A stretch of DNA of 64,000 bases from Vitis vinifera (taxonomy: Eukaryota > Streptophyta > Magnoliopsida > Vitales > Vitaceae): positions 2,123,001 through 2,187,000 of the forward strand of contig NC_081821.1 in the NCBI RefSeq assembly GCF_030704535.1, in the 5' to 3' direction. A program made the position numbers and the translations under genes. Shown piece by piece: positions 11,810-23,523 of the stretch (its first letter is position 1; each line of letters begins with the position of its first letter). Below the pieces are notes generated by a model. The model had not been told where the DNA came from. It searched no databases and saw nothing but the letters and a program-made list of their open reading frames with translations.

Positions 11810-14800
11810 ATGGAAGAGAATTTCCTATCATCTGTACGATCGGTAGTCTTCAAAGAATCAAATTCCCTGGAAGGGGTACGCACTAAGATCGAGGGCTATG
11901 ATTTCAATGCAGGCGTTGATTATTCTCAGCTTCTCAAATCCATGGTCTCCACCGGCTTCCAAGCCTCCAATCTCGGCGACGCCATCCAAGTCGTTAATCA
12001 AATGGTTAGTTTTTCACTTAAAACACTTAAAACTACTCAACTAATTGGGGGTTGGATTGATTTTATTTGATTTTTCTTCTATGGTCTGTATTTTTTTTTT
12101 TTTTTTTTGTTAATTTTTTTGTTAATGGGGTGAAGCTAGACTGGAGGCTTTCTGATGAGAGTCCGGCGGAGGATTGCAGCGAGGAGGAGAGGGATGAAAA
12201 GTATAGAAAATCGGTGAAGTGCAAAGTGTTTCTGGGTTTCACTTCCAATCTGATTTCGTCGGGTGTGAGAGATACAGTGCGATATCTTACTGAGCATCAT
12301 ATGGTGAGTTTTGCTTTGGAGATGGCTTTCCAGAAAGGATGTGATTTTTGTGACTTTCTATGTTTGATTCTAGAACATTTATCAAAAGATAAAGACTTCA
12401 TCTTTTGTGTATATATACTGTAAATAATGTAGAGGCGAAAATGGGCATTAGTTTTAATAGTTTATATGAATGAATTGTGCTCAAATAATTGGCATCTCAA
12501 ATAAGTTTTGCTTCTTATGGGCTTGCAGTATCATATTTTTCCAGTGAAAGAGGCACCTTGGCTTTGATTTATGGTTTGCAATCTTTTTAGGTTAATCTCA
12601 AATGTTTTAAGGTGCTAATTTTGAATGTTTTTCATAATACTGGGGCACGAGCTCACACAAGATAATGGGATGTTAGGGAACCTCTATCCTGTACTAAAGA
12701 CTAAGTCGACTCACTGATGAGCTCTATATAAGAATGGGCTATTAGGCTATGTTTGGTCCCAGAAAATTTGAGGGAAAATACGAGGGAAAGAAAATAGAGA
12801 TGAAAAGTAGAAAAAGTGAAAGAAAATAAAAAATAGATAGAAAGTCAATAAATTATTTTAGGTACCTCTTCAAACTTATTTCACTTATTTTCCTCCATTG
12901 TATAAAGATTACATAATTTCAAAATGCATAAATTTCTAATTAATTATAAATATATTTGGCTTTCTTTCGTATTTGTCATGGTGAAACCAAACACGAGAAA
13001 ACAATTTTTCTTAGCATTTTTTTCTTTCCTTGGTACTTTCCGACAACCAAACATAGCTTTAAGGAACTTTGAGTCAGTAAAAGAACACAGAGCAAAGACC
13101 AAGCCAATGCACCGATCACAAAGTTGTCTTGGTTTACGGTTGTGAGTTGGAGAACACCCAGGACACCTTAAAGTAAGAGGTTAAAAATAAGGCTTTCCTA
13201 CGTCAATTCCTTTGGAAGAAATTGGATAAGGCTTTTACTCGCTTTGACATTATTTAATCTAAATTTAATTCTTAGTATTGCAACTCTTCATCAATATGGC
13301 TTCTAGGTCATGACGCATGAAAGGTTTTTGGCAGTTTGCTGTCATATTATTACATTTTTGCTTTGTTTTCAACTCCATTACTTGAACTTCAGGATTGTTA
13401 CTTTTAATATAACTGCAGGTTAATTGTTCGTTGTTAATGTTGGACTTTGTGGATTGATTATCTATGTAGACCGTGGTTGCTGTTTTTTCTGCCTCCATGC
13501 CGTTCGTTTGGCCTTTTGGCTTCTTCATATACATCATGTGTACCTTCATGCTTTTCTTTTGTTGATAGTACAACCTTTACTTATATATTAAAAAAAAAAC
13601 ATTTCAGGTTGATGTGGTGGTTACAACAGCTGGTGGCATAGAAGAGGATCTTATTAAATGCCTTGCACCCACATACAAAGGTGATTTTTATCTATCCGGT
13701 ACTCATTTACGCTCAAAAGGATTGAACCGCATTGGTAACTTGTTGGTTCCCAATGACAACTACTGCAAATTTGAGGATTGGATTATTCCGATCTTTGACC
13801 AGATGTTGAAGGAGCAAACTTCGGAGGTATTTCAATTTTCCTTTTATCATGATTCTATGAATACTTAGTGGTTGTTGTCTTGTCATAAATACTCTTCTTG
13901 TTAGAATTGGTTTTCCATCTAGTCAGCTTGTTGTTACATGGTTTTAGTACATCCCTGATATGTACCCTTGAACTTTAATTGTCATATCTTTAACCATGCT
14001 TTGAAAGAAGTCATAGGATACCTATCATGTTATATTAGATGTTAATATACTATGTTTTATAAAAGGAATATGATGACTTATCAAAAAAATAAATAAAAAT
14101 AAAAGGAATATGATGACTCATGATGTTTTCTTCTTGATGTATACAAGTTCTGTTGAACCGTATCATTTTAGCTTTACATTATCTTACTTGAGTTTGCTTG
14201 AGGTTACTTGCGCTCATATTAGTAGCATATTTAAGCATTGCTCGGCTGCACATGAATCTTGAATATTTAACCTTGAGTTTGCTTGAGTCTCTCATTCTCT
14301 CTTTCATTGTTTTTAATGTTCACTTTATTTGTGACTGGAGCCAGTTGATCAACCTGTTTGTTAGTAACTGGTTCACTCTGCTGGTCTTGTCCAAGTTTGA
14401 CAACATTGCAATGAAGAGATCCCCCTGAGTCATGCAGTGCTCTAGAACATTGCCCTGTCTTCCATCTTACATTTTTTCTGTTTGTTTTACAGAATGTATT
14501 GTGGACACCTTCTAAGGTAATTGCTCGCTTGGGAAAAGAAATCAATAATGAGAGTTCATACCTTTATTGGGCATACAAGGTAAATGTTTACCAGGTTGAG
14601 CTTAATTTTATGCACACAAGTCGAATTTATTTTTTTATTCTATTGATAGACAAACAAAAAATAGGTATTGATAAAAAGTCTAGCAAAAAGTGTACCCCAA
14701 GTATAGCATTTGCAATGGACGTTGAACAACAAAGAAACAAGAAGAGAGAAATGACAAAAACAACTCCCTCCCCCTACTTATAGTCCAACCAATCAACCAA

Positions 14801-17311
14801 AACTGCAATACACAAGCCAGAATTTACCCTCCATGGTATATAAAGTGATCCATACCTTCAATGTGAATTTAAGACAAGTGTTTAAACATGTCAAGCTTAA
14901 TTTTTATAGACAAGCATAAATTTTTCTTACAATATGGATTAGTTACATTGCTATGGTGCAGTCATGATTATCTTGTTCTCAATTTTTTTTTTCTTTTTTT
15001 TTTATTAGTATTATTAATGAAAGTTTTTTAGTGATATACATTTCTTCTGCATGCTATGGTAATGTTACATATAATGATGGTTTTGTACTTAGTGGATGGG
15101 AACTGCGATATTAGGTGATTTTTGTTCCCTAGGTGGAATTGTGGATCCAATTCCTAGCTAGAAATTCAGAATGTTGTAAGACCAATGGCATTCTTATGTC
15201 AAATTCTTACTTTCATCATGATATAACTTTGAATTAATCGGAAAGAAAGCAAAGTTCTCAAGCACCTCAAAATTTTCATTTGAAACTTGGCTCATAATAT
15301 GGGAAAGGAAAGGAAAAGAAAGGTGTTTAAATAGTGGAGTTTACTGGTATGATCTCACATGGAGGAAAAGTTCCTGACAGTATATATGTAGTGGGCTTCT
15401 CTCTACTGTATTTACCTGTTTTAAAGTCCTGAGGATATCAATCCATAATGCATAATATCTATATGAGAGGGAAGGATCAGCAAGCTTAAAACCACATGCA
15501 TTTGCCAAACTGTTATATAAAACCTCACTTGGAATCTCAGAGACCCCATTTACAGCATGCAAGCTACCAACCGGTAAAGGGATGACGTCCACTATATCTT
15601 TTGCAGGAGCCTTATGGGGAAATGTTGAACTTTCTTCTAGAAATTTGACATAATTGTGAGATGTTGGCTGGCCATGAATCCACTGAGACAAATACAGAGC
15701 ATTCGGAGGGTTCTCATTCTTTCCAGACCCCCCGGTAAAGTGATGGCTAGGATCATCTTTTGGTACATAAGATGCATCATTAATACTCCCACCAAAAGAA
15801 AATGACATCAACTGCAGAGGATTCTCATGCCCACTTTGTTCTTCCATATTACCCATGGCAAAAGCATCTCATGCCCACTTTGAAGATTCTGAATTAGCGG
15901 ATCAAGCTATTTTACGGTCTTTTTTGTACATGTTCTCAGATTGGGTTAGGGTGCATGTAAATTGTGCTTCATGGTCCATTTTCGATTTCATTGATTGGTT
16001 GGGTTGTAAGTAAGGGTTTTTTTTGTTTTTTCTCTCCCTTTGGCCCAGTTGTCTTGTATACTCCGTGTATACTGTCAGGTGTACTTTAGGCTTTCTAATA
16101 CAATTGCTTTTACTTATCAAAAAAAAAAAAAAAAATCTATATGAGAGGGAGTAGATTATTAGAAACACTATGAGAGTTGAACCTTGAACTCAGTATGGGA
16201 TGTGGAGTGACTGTTCTGATTAGCACGACAATCTCATCAGAACACAATGTGGACTTTGTGCCTGTGTTGGGGGCAAGTTATTTCAATATCACAGATAAGT
16301 TCCTGATATATAGTAAGATTCTTTTAACTATGTGGACTTTTTCTAAAAATCAAGCTTTCCTTGACCCAACACGGACAATATCAATATCTACATGGGAAAT
16401 TAATGTGTTTGAATTGTTCTATCAAAAAATATCTACACAGGAGGGATTGAGCCATTACATTACCAGAAAAAAGTTCTAAAGAGCTACATTCAGACGGTTT
16501 TATAGAAATATACCTCCTCAATAGTTATGTATCCTGTTGTCTCTTTTCAGAATGCTATTCCTTTCTAACTTTAACTTGATAAACACCTAGTTTACGCCAT
16601 ATTTATGATATTCTTTTGGTTACACTTTTCAGAACAATATTCCAGTCTTCTGCCCGGGTTTAACCGATGGCTCATTAGGGGACATGTTATACTTCCATTC
16701 CTTCCGCAATCCTGGTCTGATCATTGACATAGTGCAAGGTAACCGTTTCCTCTGTCTATGTCCTTGCTGACCAATATATAACTGCTTTGGCACATGAAAC
16801 TACAATTGGTCACTCTTTGAACAGATATTAGGGCCATGAATGGTGAAGCTGTCCATGCAAATCCTAGAAAGACTGGAATGATAATTCTTGGAGGGGGCAT
16901 GCCCAAGCATCACATTTGTAATGCCAATATGATGCGTAATGGTGCTGATTATGCTGTCTTCATCAACACAGCACAAGAGTTTGATGGAAGTGATTCTGGA
17001 GCTCGCCCTGATGAGGCTGTGTCATGGGGGAAAATACGGGGTTCTGCCATGACTGTTAAGGTTTAAACTCATTTATCCCTTGTTTTTGCTTTATCAAATA
17101 ACCTTCTGTTTCCTTGCATTTACCAGTTGTATTGTTCTGGTCTCAGATAATTCCTCATATACTCTTTAATCAGACATAAGAGGAAAAACTATGGTTCTGA
17201 TTCTTTTTCCTGTTTTTGGATGGTTTCAACCAGGTACATTGTGATGCAACTATTGCTTTTCCCCTTCTGGTTGCAGAAACATTTGCTGCAAAGATAAGCA
17301 AGCCTCTCTGA
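11810..17311 (+). CDS. DHS: Deoxyhypusine synthase, seven exons, intact
   Basis: The enzyme transfers the aminobutyl group of spermidine to one lysine of translation factor eIF5A, the first step of hypusine formation, in the cytosol, using NAD. Exons by GT/AG and reading frame: 11810-12004, 12136-12303, 13608-13826, 14493-14579, 16633-16738, 16825-17060 and 17234-17311. Together they make 362 residues, close to the usual length of about 370. Visible family motifs: [72 protein letters not shown] near residues 279-307, and the catalytic lysine in AVSWGKIR (K328, matching human K329), ending [10 protein letters not shown]. The first ATG gives the typical N-terminus. No stop or frameshift interrupts the exons. 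Introns 2, 3 and 4 carry transposon insertions (separate entries), which makes intron 4 over 2 kb. Identification is secure from family knowledge; exon borders are my reading. Confidence 0.95.
12745..13058. mobile_element. Tourist-like (PIF/Harbinger) MITE in intron 2 of the synthase gene
   Basis: The termini are GGCTATGTTTGG at the left and CCAAACATAGCT at the right, flanked by the trinucleotide TTA on both sides (12742-12744 and 13059-13061). A TTA duplication and a G-rich TGTTTGG end are typical of Tourist elements. It is about 314 bases long with no coding capacity. Confidence 0.75.
14079..14098 (+). mobile_element. Tail-only LINE/SINE insertion in intron 3
   Basis: Twenty bases, TATCAAAAAAATAAATAAAA, resemble just the 3' tail of a plant LINE. 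They are flanked by a perfect 20-bp direct repeat with the core AAAAGGAATATGATGACT (14059-14078 and 14099-14118). The long duplication is the signature of target-primed reverse transcription, here with an almost totally truncated copy. Confidence 0.7.
15341..15860 (-). pseudogene. Foreign exon fragment, unrecognised protein, antisense in intron 4
   Basis: An open frame of 171 codons runs on the minus strand from 15856 to 15341 inside the large intron of the synthase gene. The translation has normal amino-acid composition (for example [20 protein letters not shown] and [20 protein letters not shown]). It is probably one real exon: after codon LKQ at about 15417 the minus strand reads AACAG|GTAAAT, a good splice donor, and the codons beyond look like intron. 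A stop lies just upstream of the frame's GATGCTTTTGCC start. Since intron sequence appears to be retained, this is a genomic fragment and not a processed copy. I do not recognise the family. It directly abuts a LINE 3' end, and a 15-base word inside it (TCTATATGAGAGGGA) recurs right after the LINE tail. Confidence 0.5.
15890..16132 (+). mobile_element. LINE (L1-type) 3' end in intron 4
   Basis: The stretch has the usual end of plant L1 elements: a TTGTATACTCCGTGTATACTG segment, CTTTCTAATACAATTGC, then TTACTTATC and a run of A. It is 5' truncated. The 15 bases following the poly(A) (TCTATATGAGAGGGA) recur at about 15457-15471, a candidate target-site duplication that would place the foreign exon inside the inserted unit. 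Confidence 0.65.
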
Positions 17312-20300
17312 AATGAAACCCAATACGGATTTTTGCTGGAGTATAGATTCAGTTTAACATAACAGCAAGCTATCACTAAACACGCCAAAGCAGTTAAAAC
17401 TGGTTGGTGCTGTAACTTGCATCACAATTGTCATGATTTATTGTGTGGAACTCTTTCTAATCTTCTTCCAGATTAGCCTCTTCTGGATTTTCTCCAGGTG
17501 AAGGCAATCTTTCAGGAGTCATTTTTATCATAATTACTCTCAGAAGAAGCCTTAGCATTCATTGAATCAGCATATTATTGTGTGTATTAATAGAATATAA
17601 GAAGATTAGTGTCTAACAGTTAGGTTCTGTTTGGGGGCATAGATTCATTTTCCCCACTTCATTATATCATCCATCCTTTGCAGTATGGGATCCAACCCAT
17701 GGCTGAAAGCACCACTTTCACTTTTCAATTATGCAAGTGTTGATATAATCCCTGCATTTTTCTTTTTGGTTTACCTATCTAATTTCAATTTTATATCCTA
17801 ATATAAAATCCTAAGTCGAGATATGTGATTATGGATCATGATTATATGAAGGTAAAAATCAACCTCTTGATGAAAGGGACAATGGAAGTGGACAATGCCC
17901 ACCCCATTTTAATATTTTAATAAATGAAACAAATTAATGTTGTTAGATGTCGAGATCAAGATTTATAGTAATAATGTTTGTTAGGTTAGATTGATAACTC
18001 AAACTTTATAGCCAATCTTTACCTAGTCAAAGTGACATTTACACGACCCTTACCTAACTAGTGCTTGTGTCAAAACAAAGGGGCGTTTATATATTATGTT
18101 TGGATACAAATTAGTTGTTAGACAACAATTTTCATTGAATGAAGCTATTGTCCAACCCTTCAGCATAGAAACATTTTCTGGGTTTTTTTTTTTTTTTTTC
18201 AATTTAATCAAAATATCCCCATTATACCCCGAACAAATATTCCCCTCATGATCTCCTAAACGAAAATTTAAGACTAAAAAATATTTCTTTGTTTTTAATT
18301 GTCCAGAAAAAAAAAAATCAAAGGAAAGAAAATTACATTTTTTGGTACCAAAAAATTGTTTTTGAATTTAGTGCAATAGGAGAAATATTTGTTTAATTAA
18401 TCTTTTGAAATATCCATATGAACCACATGTTAAAACTAAAATATTTATATATTATATTTGTTTGTTTTTTTTTTTTTGAAGCAAATCATTGATTTGTGCT
18501 TTGGAAAGTTAAGAAATAGACATTCTTTGTTTTCTGTGAGCATATATTTTGTGTTAATTCATGCAAATTGGTGATATATCACATCCTTTAAGGACATTCA
18601 TAATATTGGCATGAACTTCAGTTTCTTATATCTGTGTTTTGTATATGAAAAGTTGATTGTAGTATAATTTGACTGGTTATGCCTGTAGAAAATTTTATGC
18701 TTAGAATGTTGGAGGAAACCAAAGAGAGAATCAACTAACATATTTCCATTTGTTGTATAATGTGGGTTGAGCCGAAAAGTTTATTGTAAGTTATTACTCC
18801 TTTTCAAGTTATTACTACTTTTCAGTTGGATGTAACTCCTTTTATTTTTATTTATTTTTGGGTTTTAACTAACTTAAAATTCAGTAATTCCATATTTTGG
18901 TTTTTTAGCTTCACTTGAAATCCATTAATTCCATATTTTTATATTTTACCTTGAAATTGGTGTATTAATAAGTTGCTTATGTAAAGCTTGTTCTCATACC
19001 CTTTCTTTTTAACTTTAAAAGCAAGTTATTAAATTTTTTATAATGAAAAATGTAATTTTAAATAATTATTTTATTGTAGATCATACTTCACCTTATTAAG
19101 TTTTTGGTAATGAAAATATGAGATTATTTTTATTATTTTTATTTTTTTTCTTGATTTTTTTTTTAACTATATATGATACATAATCCTCACAATTTCTCTA
19201 GATTATTTTTTGTTTTATTACTTATGACAAAATAACGCTCAACTTCAAATGAGTAATTCGACTTTTCTCATTAAAATATTTTTTTATCTCTTTTATTGAA
19301 ATTAAAACCAAATAAAGAATTTGTTAGTTTTTACCATGATAAAATAGAAAATGAAAAATGATTAAAAAAATTAATTATAACTTAAAAAATAAAAACAAAA
19401 TATTGATTCCAACAGCAAATTAGTCTCTTTCTCAAAATCTATCTTTCTTTTTTTTTTCTTTTTTTCTTTTTTTATTCCTATGTATATTTTTTTTCTTCTA
19501 AATATTAAAAAAAATTTGAAACAAAATCTAATTCTATAAGTGAAAGTATTTCAATTATATCTAGATATTAGTTCTTTAGAAAACTAAAATTAAAAATTAA
19601 ATTTAAATATCTAATATCTTAGTAAAAATGTATCATTTCTTTGTACTTGTCTTCTTTGCTCTCTCATACCTTTGTTTACTTTTTTATTTATTTATTTATC
19701 ATGAATTGATTATCTTATTTTTATTTATCTAAATAAATTTTAATACTTAATTTTCTCTTTTTTATTTTTCATAAATTTATTATCTTAATTGGTATATTAT
19801 TTAGCTTTTACTTTTCAAAAGAGTCATAAAGTTTTCAATTGCAACTCTATGAAAGATCTTATTTACAACTTTAAAAAATCAACAATCATGAAAAAAGTAT
19901 TGAAGATGAAGAAGATAAAATAAAATATAAGTATCAATGGAATGATGAACTTTCACTTTTATTTTATATTTTTAATTTTATATTCATAATAAGAAACCAA
20001 TATTCTTTTTAGATTATTAGTTTTTATTTTTATATTTTGTTTTAATTATATTTATTTTATTATTGATAGTAAAGAGAAAAATAGATGAGGTATCTGAATA
20101 AAAACCACATTGAATTAATGACATGTTGTGTTCAACTATTAACCCATCGTTTTTACCCTCATAATTACCTTTTTTATAACCAATCACCAAACTTTATTTA
20201 GGTGAGATTGGAAAGTGGAATGTGTTTATTTAATTAAGAGGATGCGAATATGTGTCAATCATTTTTTCCTCTAACCAAGATAATAATAATAATTATAAAT

Positions 20301-20440
20301 TATGAAATACAAAATATATCTTTTGATATTTCTTTTGCACTATTTAAAGAAATTTTAAATATAATATTGCAAATGATAATCCCAAATAATATATTTGAAA
20401 ATAGTAATTTTTTTCATAATATTCCTTTATTTTGACGGAT
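17312..20440. other. Intergenic DNA downstream of the synthase gene
   Basis: The first few hundred bases are probably 3' UTR. The rest is AT-rich with long T and A runs (18181-18201, 18464-18478, 19440-19500). Positions about 19230-19640 are homologous to the sequences on both sides of the Copia element at 6219-11393. No coding exon was recognised. Confidence 0.4.
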
Positions 20441-20445
20441 TGGAG

Positions 20446-20572
20446 ACACACTACTATTTGCACACTACTATTTGCTTTGGGAAACTCAATTATTTAACAC
20501 ACTACTATTTGCTTTTGGAAACTCAGTTATTTAACACACTACTATTTGCTTTTGGAAACTCAATTATTTTTT
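20446..20572. repeat. 37-bp tandem repeat, about three copies
   Basis: The word ACACTACTATTTGC recurs at 20462, 20499 and 20536 with 37-base spacing, each followed by TTT(G/T)GGAAACTCA(A/G)TTATT. A partial copy of the first word precedes the array at 20448. Confidence 0.9.
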
Positions 20573-20589
20573 ATTTGTTTTGATCTCTA

Positions 20590-21035
20590 GTATCAATTGT
20601 ATGCAACCTTCTACAGGTTTCAAAATAGATGGGTGTTTTAATGCAAGATGGTCATCATCTTCGTACATGCACTACAACAAAGATTCTCACAACTCTCAGC
20701 ACTCAATGGTGACTGATACTGTATGCAACCTTCTACATGCTTTGAAATAGACGGGTGCTTTAATGCAAAATGGTCATCACCTTCGTACATGCACTACCTC
20801 ACATCCCCAGAAGTTTCCTATAACGAAGATTCTCATAACTCTCAGCACTCACTAAGTGTATATAGTGAGTTATATAGATGCATTCAAAAAAACTTATGAA
20901 TCTAAAACAGAAAAAGAAACTGAAAGTTTCCTACAATGAAGATTCTCACAACTCTCAGCACTCAATGGTGACTAAGTGTATATGGTGAGTTATATATGTG
21001 CATTCAAAAAAACTTATGAATCTAAAACAAAAAAA
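20590..21035. repeat. Complex tandem duplication
   Basis: Two modules alternate. Module A (TGTATGCAACCTTCTACA ... CTTCGTACATGCACTAC) occurs at about 20598-20672 and 20719-20797. Module B (AAGATTCTCA(C/T)AACTCTCAGCACTCA) occurs at about 20676, 20827 and 20939. The last two B copies are followed by a further shared block (AAGTGTATAT(A/G)GTGAGTTATATA ... CTTATGAATCTAAAACA). The copies differ by few bases, so the array is fairly young. No coding role is apparent. Confidence 0.85.
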
Positions 21036-23230
21036 AAATACATCGATCATATAACTATCCATAAAATCTAACTTTGAGCTATAAAGTTTAAAGATTATAC
21101 TCCAATCAACATCAATATATTGACTTTCTCCAAAATATTGTCAATATAAATATAAACCCTACTCCGAATCACTAGTTGGATAGAAGAGTAAGTACAAAGT
21201 AACAAGTTTCATATGGAATATGATTCAATTGAAACTAGAAAGTTGGAGGTAAGGGAATAAATATATGCCCCACATAGACAAGCAACATGCAATTATGCAG
21301 GAAAAGGGTAACAAATAAGAGAATCGGTCATATTAATTATCATGTAAAGATCATAAATGAGTATATGCATCATAAATAATCATGATATCAAAAAGTTCTC
21401 CATTGAAAGGCTTTCCAAAAAATTTCAAATTTTCAACAAATCATGTTTATTAAAATGTTATTTCGACTACTTTTGAGGGTTAGTAGGTAAAATTTTTTGT
21501 GATGTATCAAAAAATAAAGGCATTCTTTAAGATAGTTTAATCGGTATTAAACAAAATATACCATATGAAATTAATGAATTACATCATTTGTTTAATGAAG
21601 TAGATTATGATTGTATATTGGAATTGAAAGTAAAAATGAATATTTTATTTTTATTTCTATTTCTGCAAGAGTGAATTAGGTGATTCTAATATAATGTTTG
21701 AATAATTATTTATTTCCATTTTAATGTATTGATAGCAAAGACAATGAAAAAAGAAATAAGTTGATAATAATACCTTTACATACAATTTTAAATAAAAATG
21801 AACCATAAAAGTCATAAAACCTAAAAAATCAACCATAAAAGTTAATAGTACCTAAAAGAAATGTACGAGTAAAATAGTAAAATAGCTAATGGAGATCAAT
21901 TGAAATCCTAAAAAACCAGAATCATTTTTTATTTTATTCTTATTATCATTTAAATTAACTAATAGGTAATATTTCCAAAACCACACTATCTTTTAAAAAT
22001 TCACACGGTCTAAAGTGCTTATATAGATACATTTACTTTTATATTATATCTTTTAAAATCATTTTTAAAAATTGAGATAGTTAAAAAAGTTTAATACCTC
22101 GTTTTTTTTTAAAACCGTTTTTAAAAGTCATTATCTTTTCAAGGTAAAATCCAAAGATTTCTTGTATTGAACATGAAATTCCTGTATCCCAATGAGCACT
22201 AAGAAAAACATTTTTTTAGTTGGTTAATATACAAAATAAAAAAAAAAAAATATAATTAAAATTAGTTAAAAACTTTTACATTTTATAATTATTTAACCTT
22301 TATACATAAGAGGGAAATAAATAAAAATAAGTTGAAAAAATCATATAAGTTTGATAATACCAAATAATAAAAATATTTTAAAATTATTATTATTATTATT
22401 TTAATATCACCCTATCTTGATATTTCATGAAAAGGACATTTAGAATTGTTTCTTGGAAACTCCCTTCCATGCTTCCTTATAGAAGGTCCCCTAACATTGG
22501 GAATCTTTCAACTTTTGAAAAAAATCGACTTATTGGAAGACTCTTGGACCAACGTGCCACCTCTACACTCTAATTAATTGGCGTTAATAAGGCAAAGAAG
22601 ACTTTATTGTGTTCATATTCTCATGAAAATAAATAATTAAATAATAAGTCAAATTATAGAATCCTCCAACCAACAAAGTCTGGTGTTTTGGTAAAAACTT
22701 GAAAATGGAGCAAAAGATGTTTGAATCTTTTACTTGGAAGATATCAGAGTTCACACCTAAATTGGAAATCAACCCCACTAAGGTGTTTATACTTTATACC
22801 ATATAGTATTAGCACCTAAGCAAACCATCCTTAGTAATAATTAGTCTATTTTAAAAATATTTTTATTAAAAATAAAAATAATTATATAATTTTTTAAAAT
22901 TTTAATTAACTAAAAACCTATCTTATACGATTACAAAAAATATGAAGGAAAAAAAAAATGAAAAGCCACGGCTGTGGATTATCCACTAAGGACAAAACAA
23001 CCCACACCGAGAGATCGGATGACTCGACCAAATCCGACGGCTCGTAACAACGAATTACACAACAGAAAAGGGAGGGTGCGCCACAGAGAATCCACAAGTG
23101 CCACACGTAAAGCAACCCTTCCAAAGCGCTCAAGTGGAGCGTGGATTACACTTTCCAACACCCCTACGCGGTCTAGAAGAATCGTGTCAAACACTGAAAC
23201 CAGCCGCCTCCAAGTCTCCACCCCGCGCCT
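21036..23230. other. AT-rich intergenic DNA, promoter region at the right end
   Basis: No exon is recognisable from 21036 to about 22940. From about 22960 the base composition shifts to GC-richer DNA with short cytosine-rich words, consistent with the promoter of the gene at 23314. Confidence 0.4.
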
Positions 23231-23233
23231 CTC

Positions 23234-23240
23234 TATATAT
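23234..23240 (+). promoter_or_regulatory. TATA box of the small RSPLG-protein gene
   Basis: TATATAT lies in a C/T-rich context about 75 bases upstream of the start codon at 23314, a usual distance for a short plant 5' UTR. Confidence 0.5.
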
Positions 23241-23313
23241 GTCGTTCAGATAATTACAACAAAGTCACTTCCCATCTCGCTGTTTTCATTCATTGATTCA
23301 GTCGAAACTCTGA

Positions 23314-23523
23314 ATGAAGATGGAGCAGATGAAGAAGAACGGAAATGGAAAGGAAGAGAAGGAAGAAATCGAATTTCCTGTGCACAGCCAAGTCAGGAAA
23401 ATCAAGCAAGAGTCCGAGAATTGGTCTCCGGAACTACCAGAGGTGAGGCCTGTCATCACCCGGCAGCTCTCTCGATCGCCGTTGGGACGTGCCGGCCTAC
23501 TCATCTCCGTCGGCCACACCTAG
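23314..23523 (+). CDS. Small conserved plant protein with RSPLG...ISVG C-terminus
   Basis: A 69-residue, single-exon protein. The N-terminal half is charged (MEQMKKNGNGKEEKEEIE), followed by FPVHSQVRKIKQESE. The C-terminal part reads RPVITRQLSRSPLGR and ends LLISVGHT. This layout (acidic/lysine-rich start, QVxKIKxE core, SRSPLG, ISVG end) is one I recall from a family of very small uncharacterised plant proteins. No enzyme domain, signal peptide or membrane segment is visible. Translation could start at the first or the third codon (both ATG). A TATA box lies upstream. A longer overlapping open frame in another phase (22974-23555) looks like a by-product of local GC content. Function is unknown. 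Confidence 0.75.
   Translation: MKMEQMKKNGNGKEEKEEIEFPVHSQVRKIKQESENWSPELPEVRPVITRQLSRSPLGRAGLLISVGHT

Noticed and set aside
20446-21035. CRISPR-like array
   Set aside because: Repeats are directly adjacent without unique spacers, and the sequence is from a plant nuclear genome.
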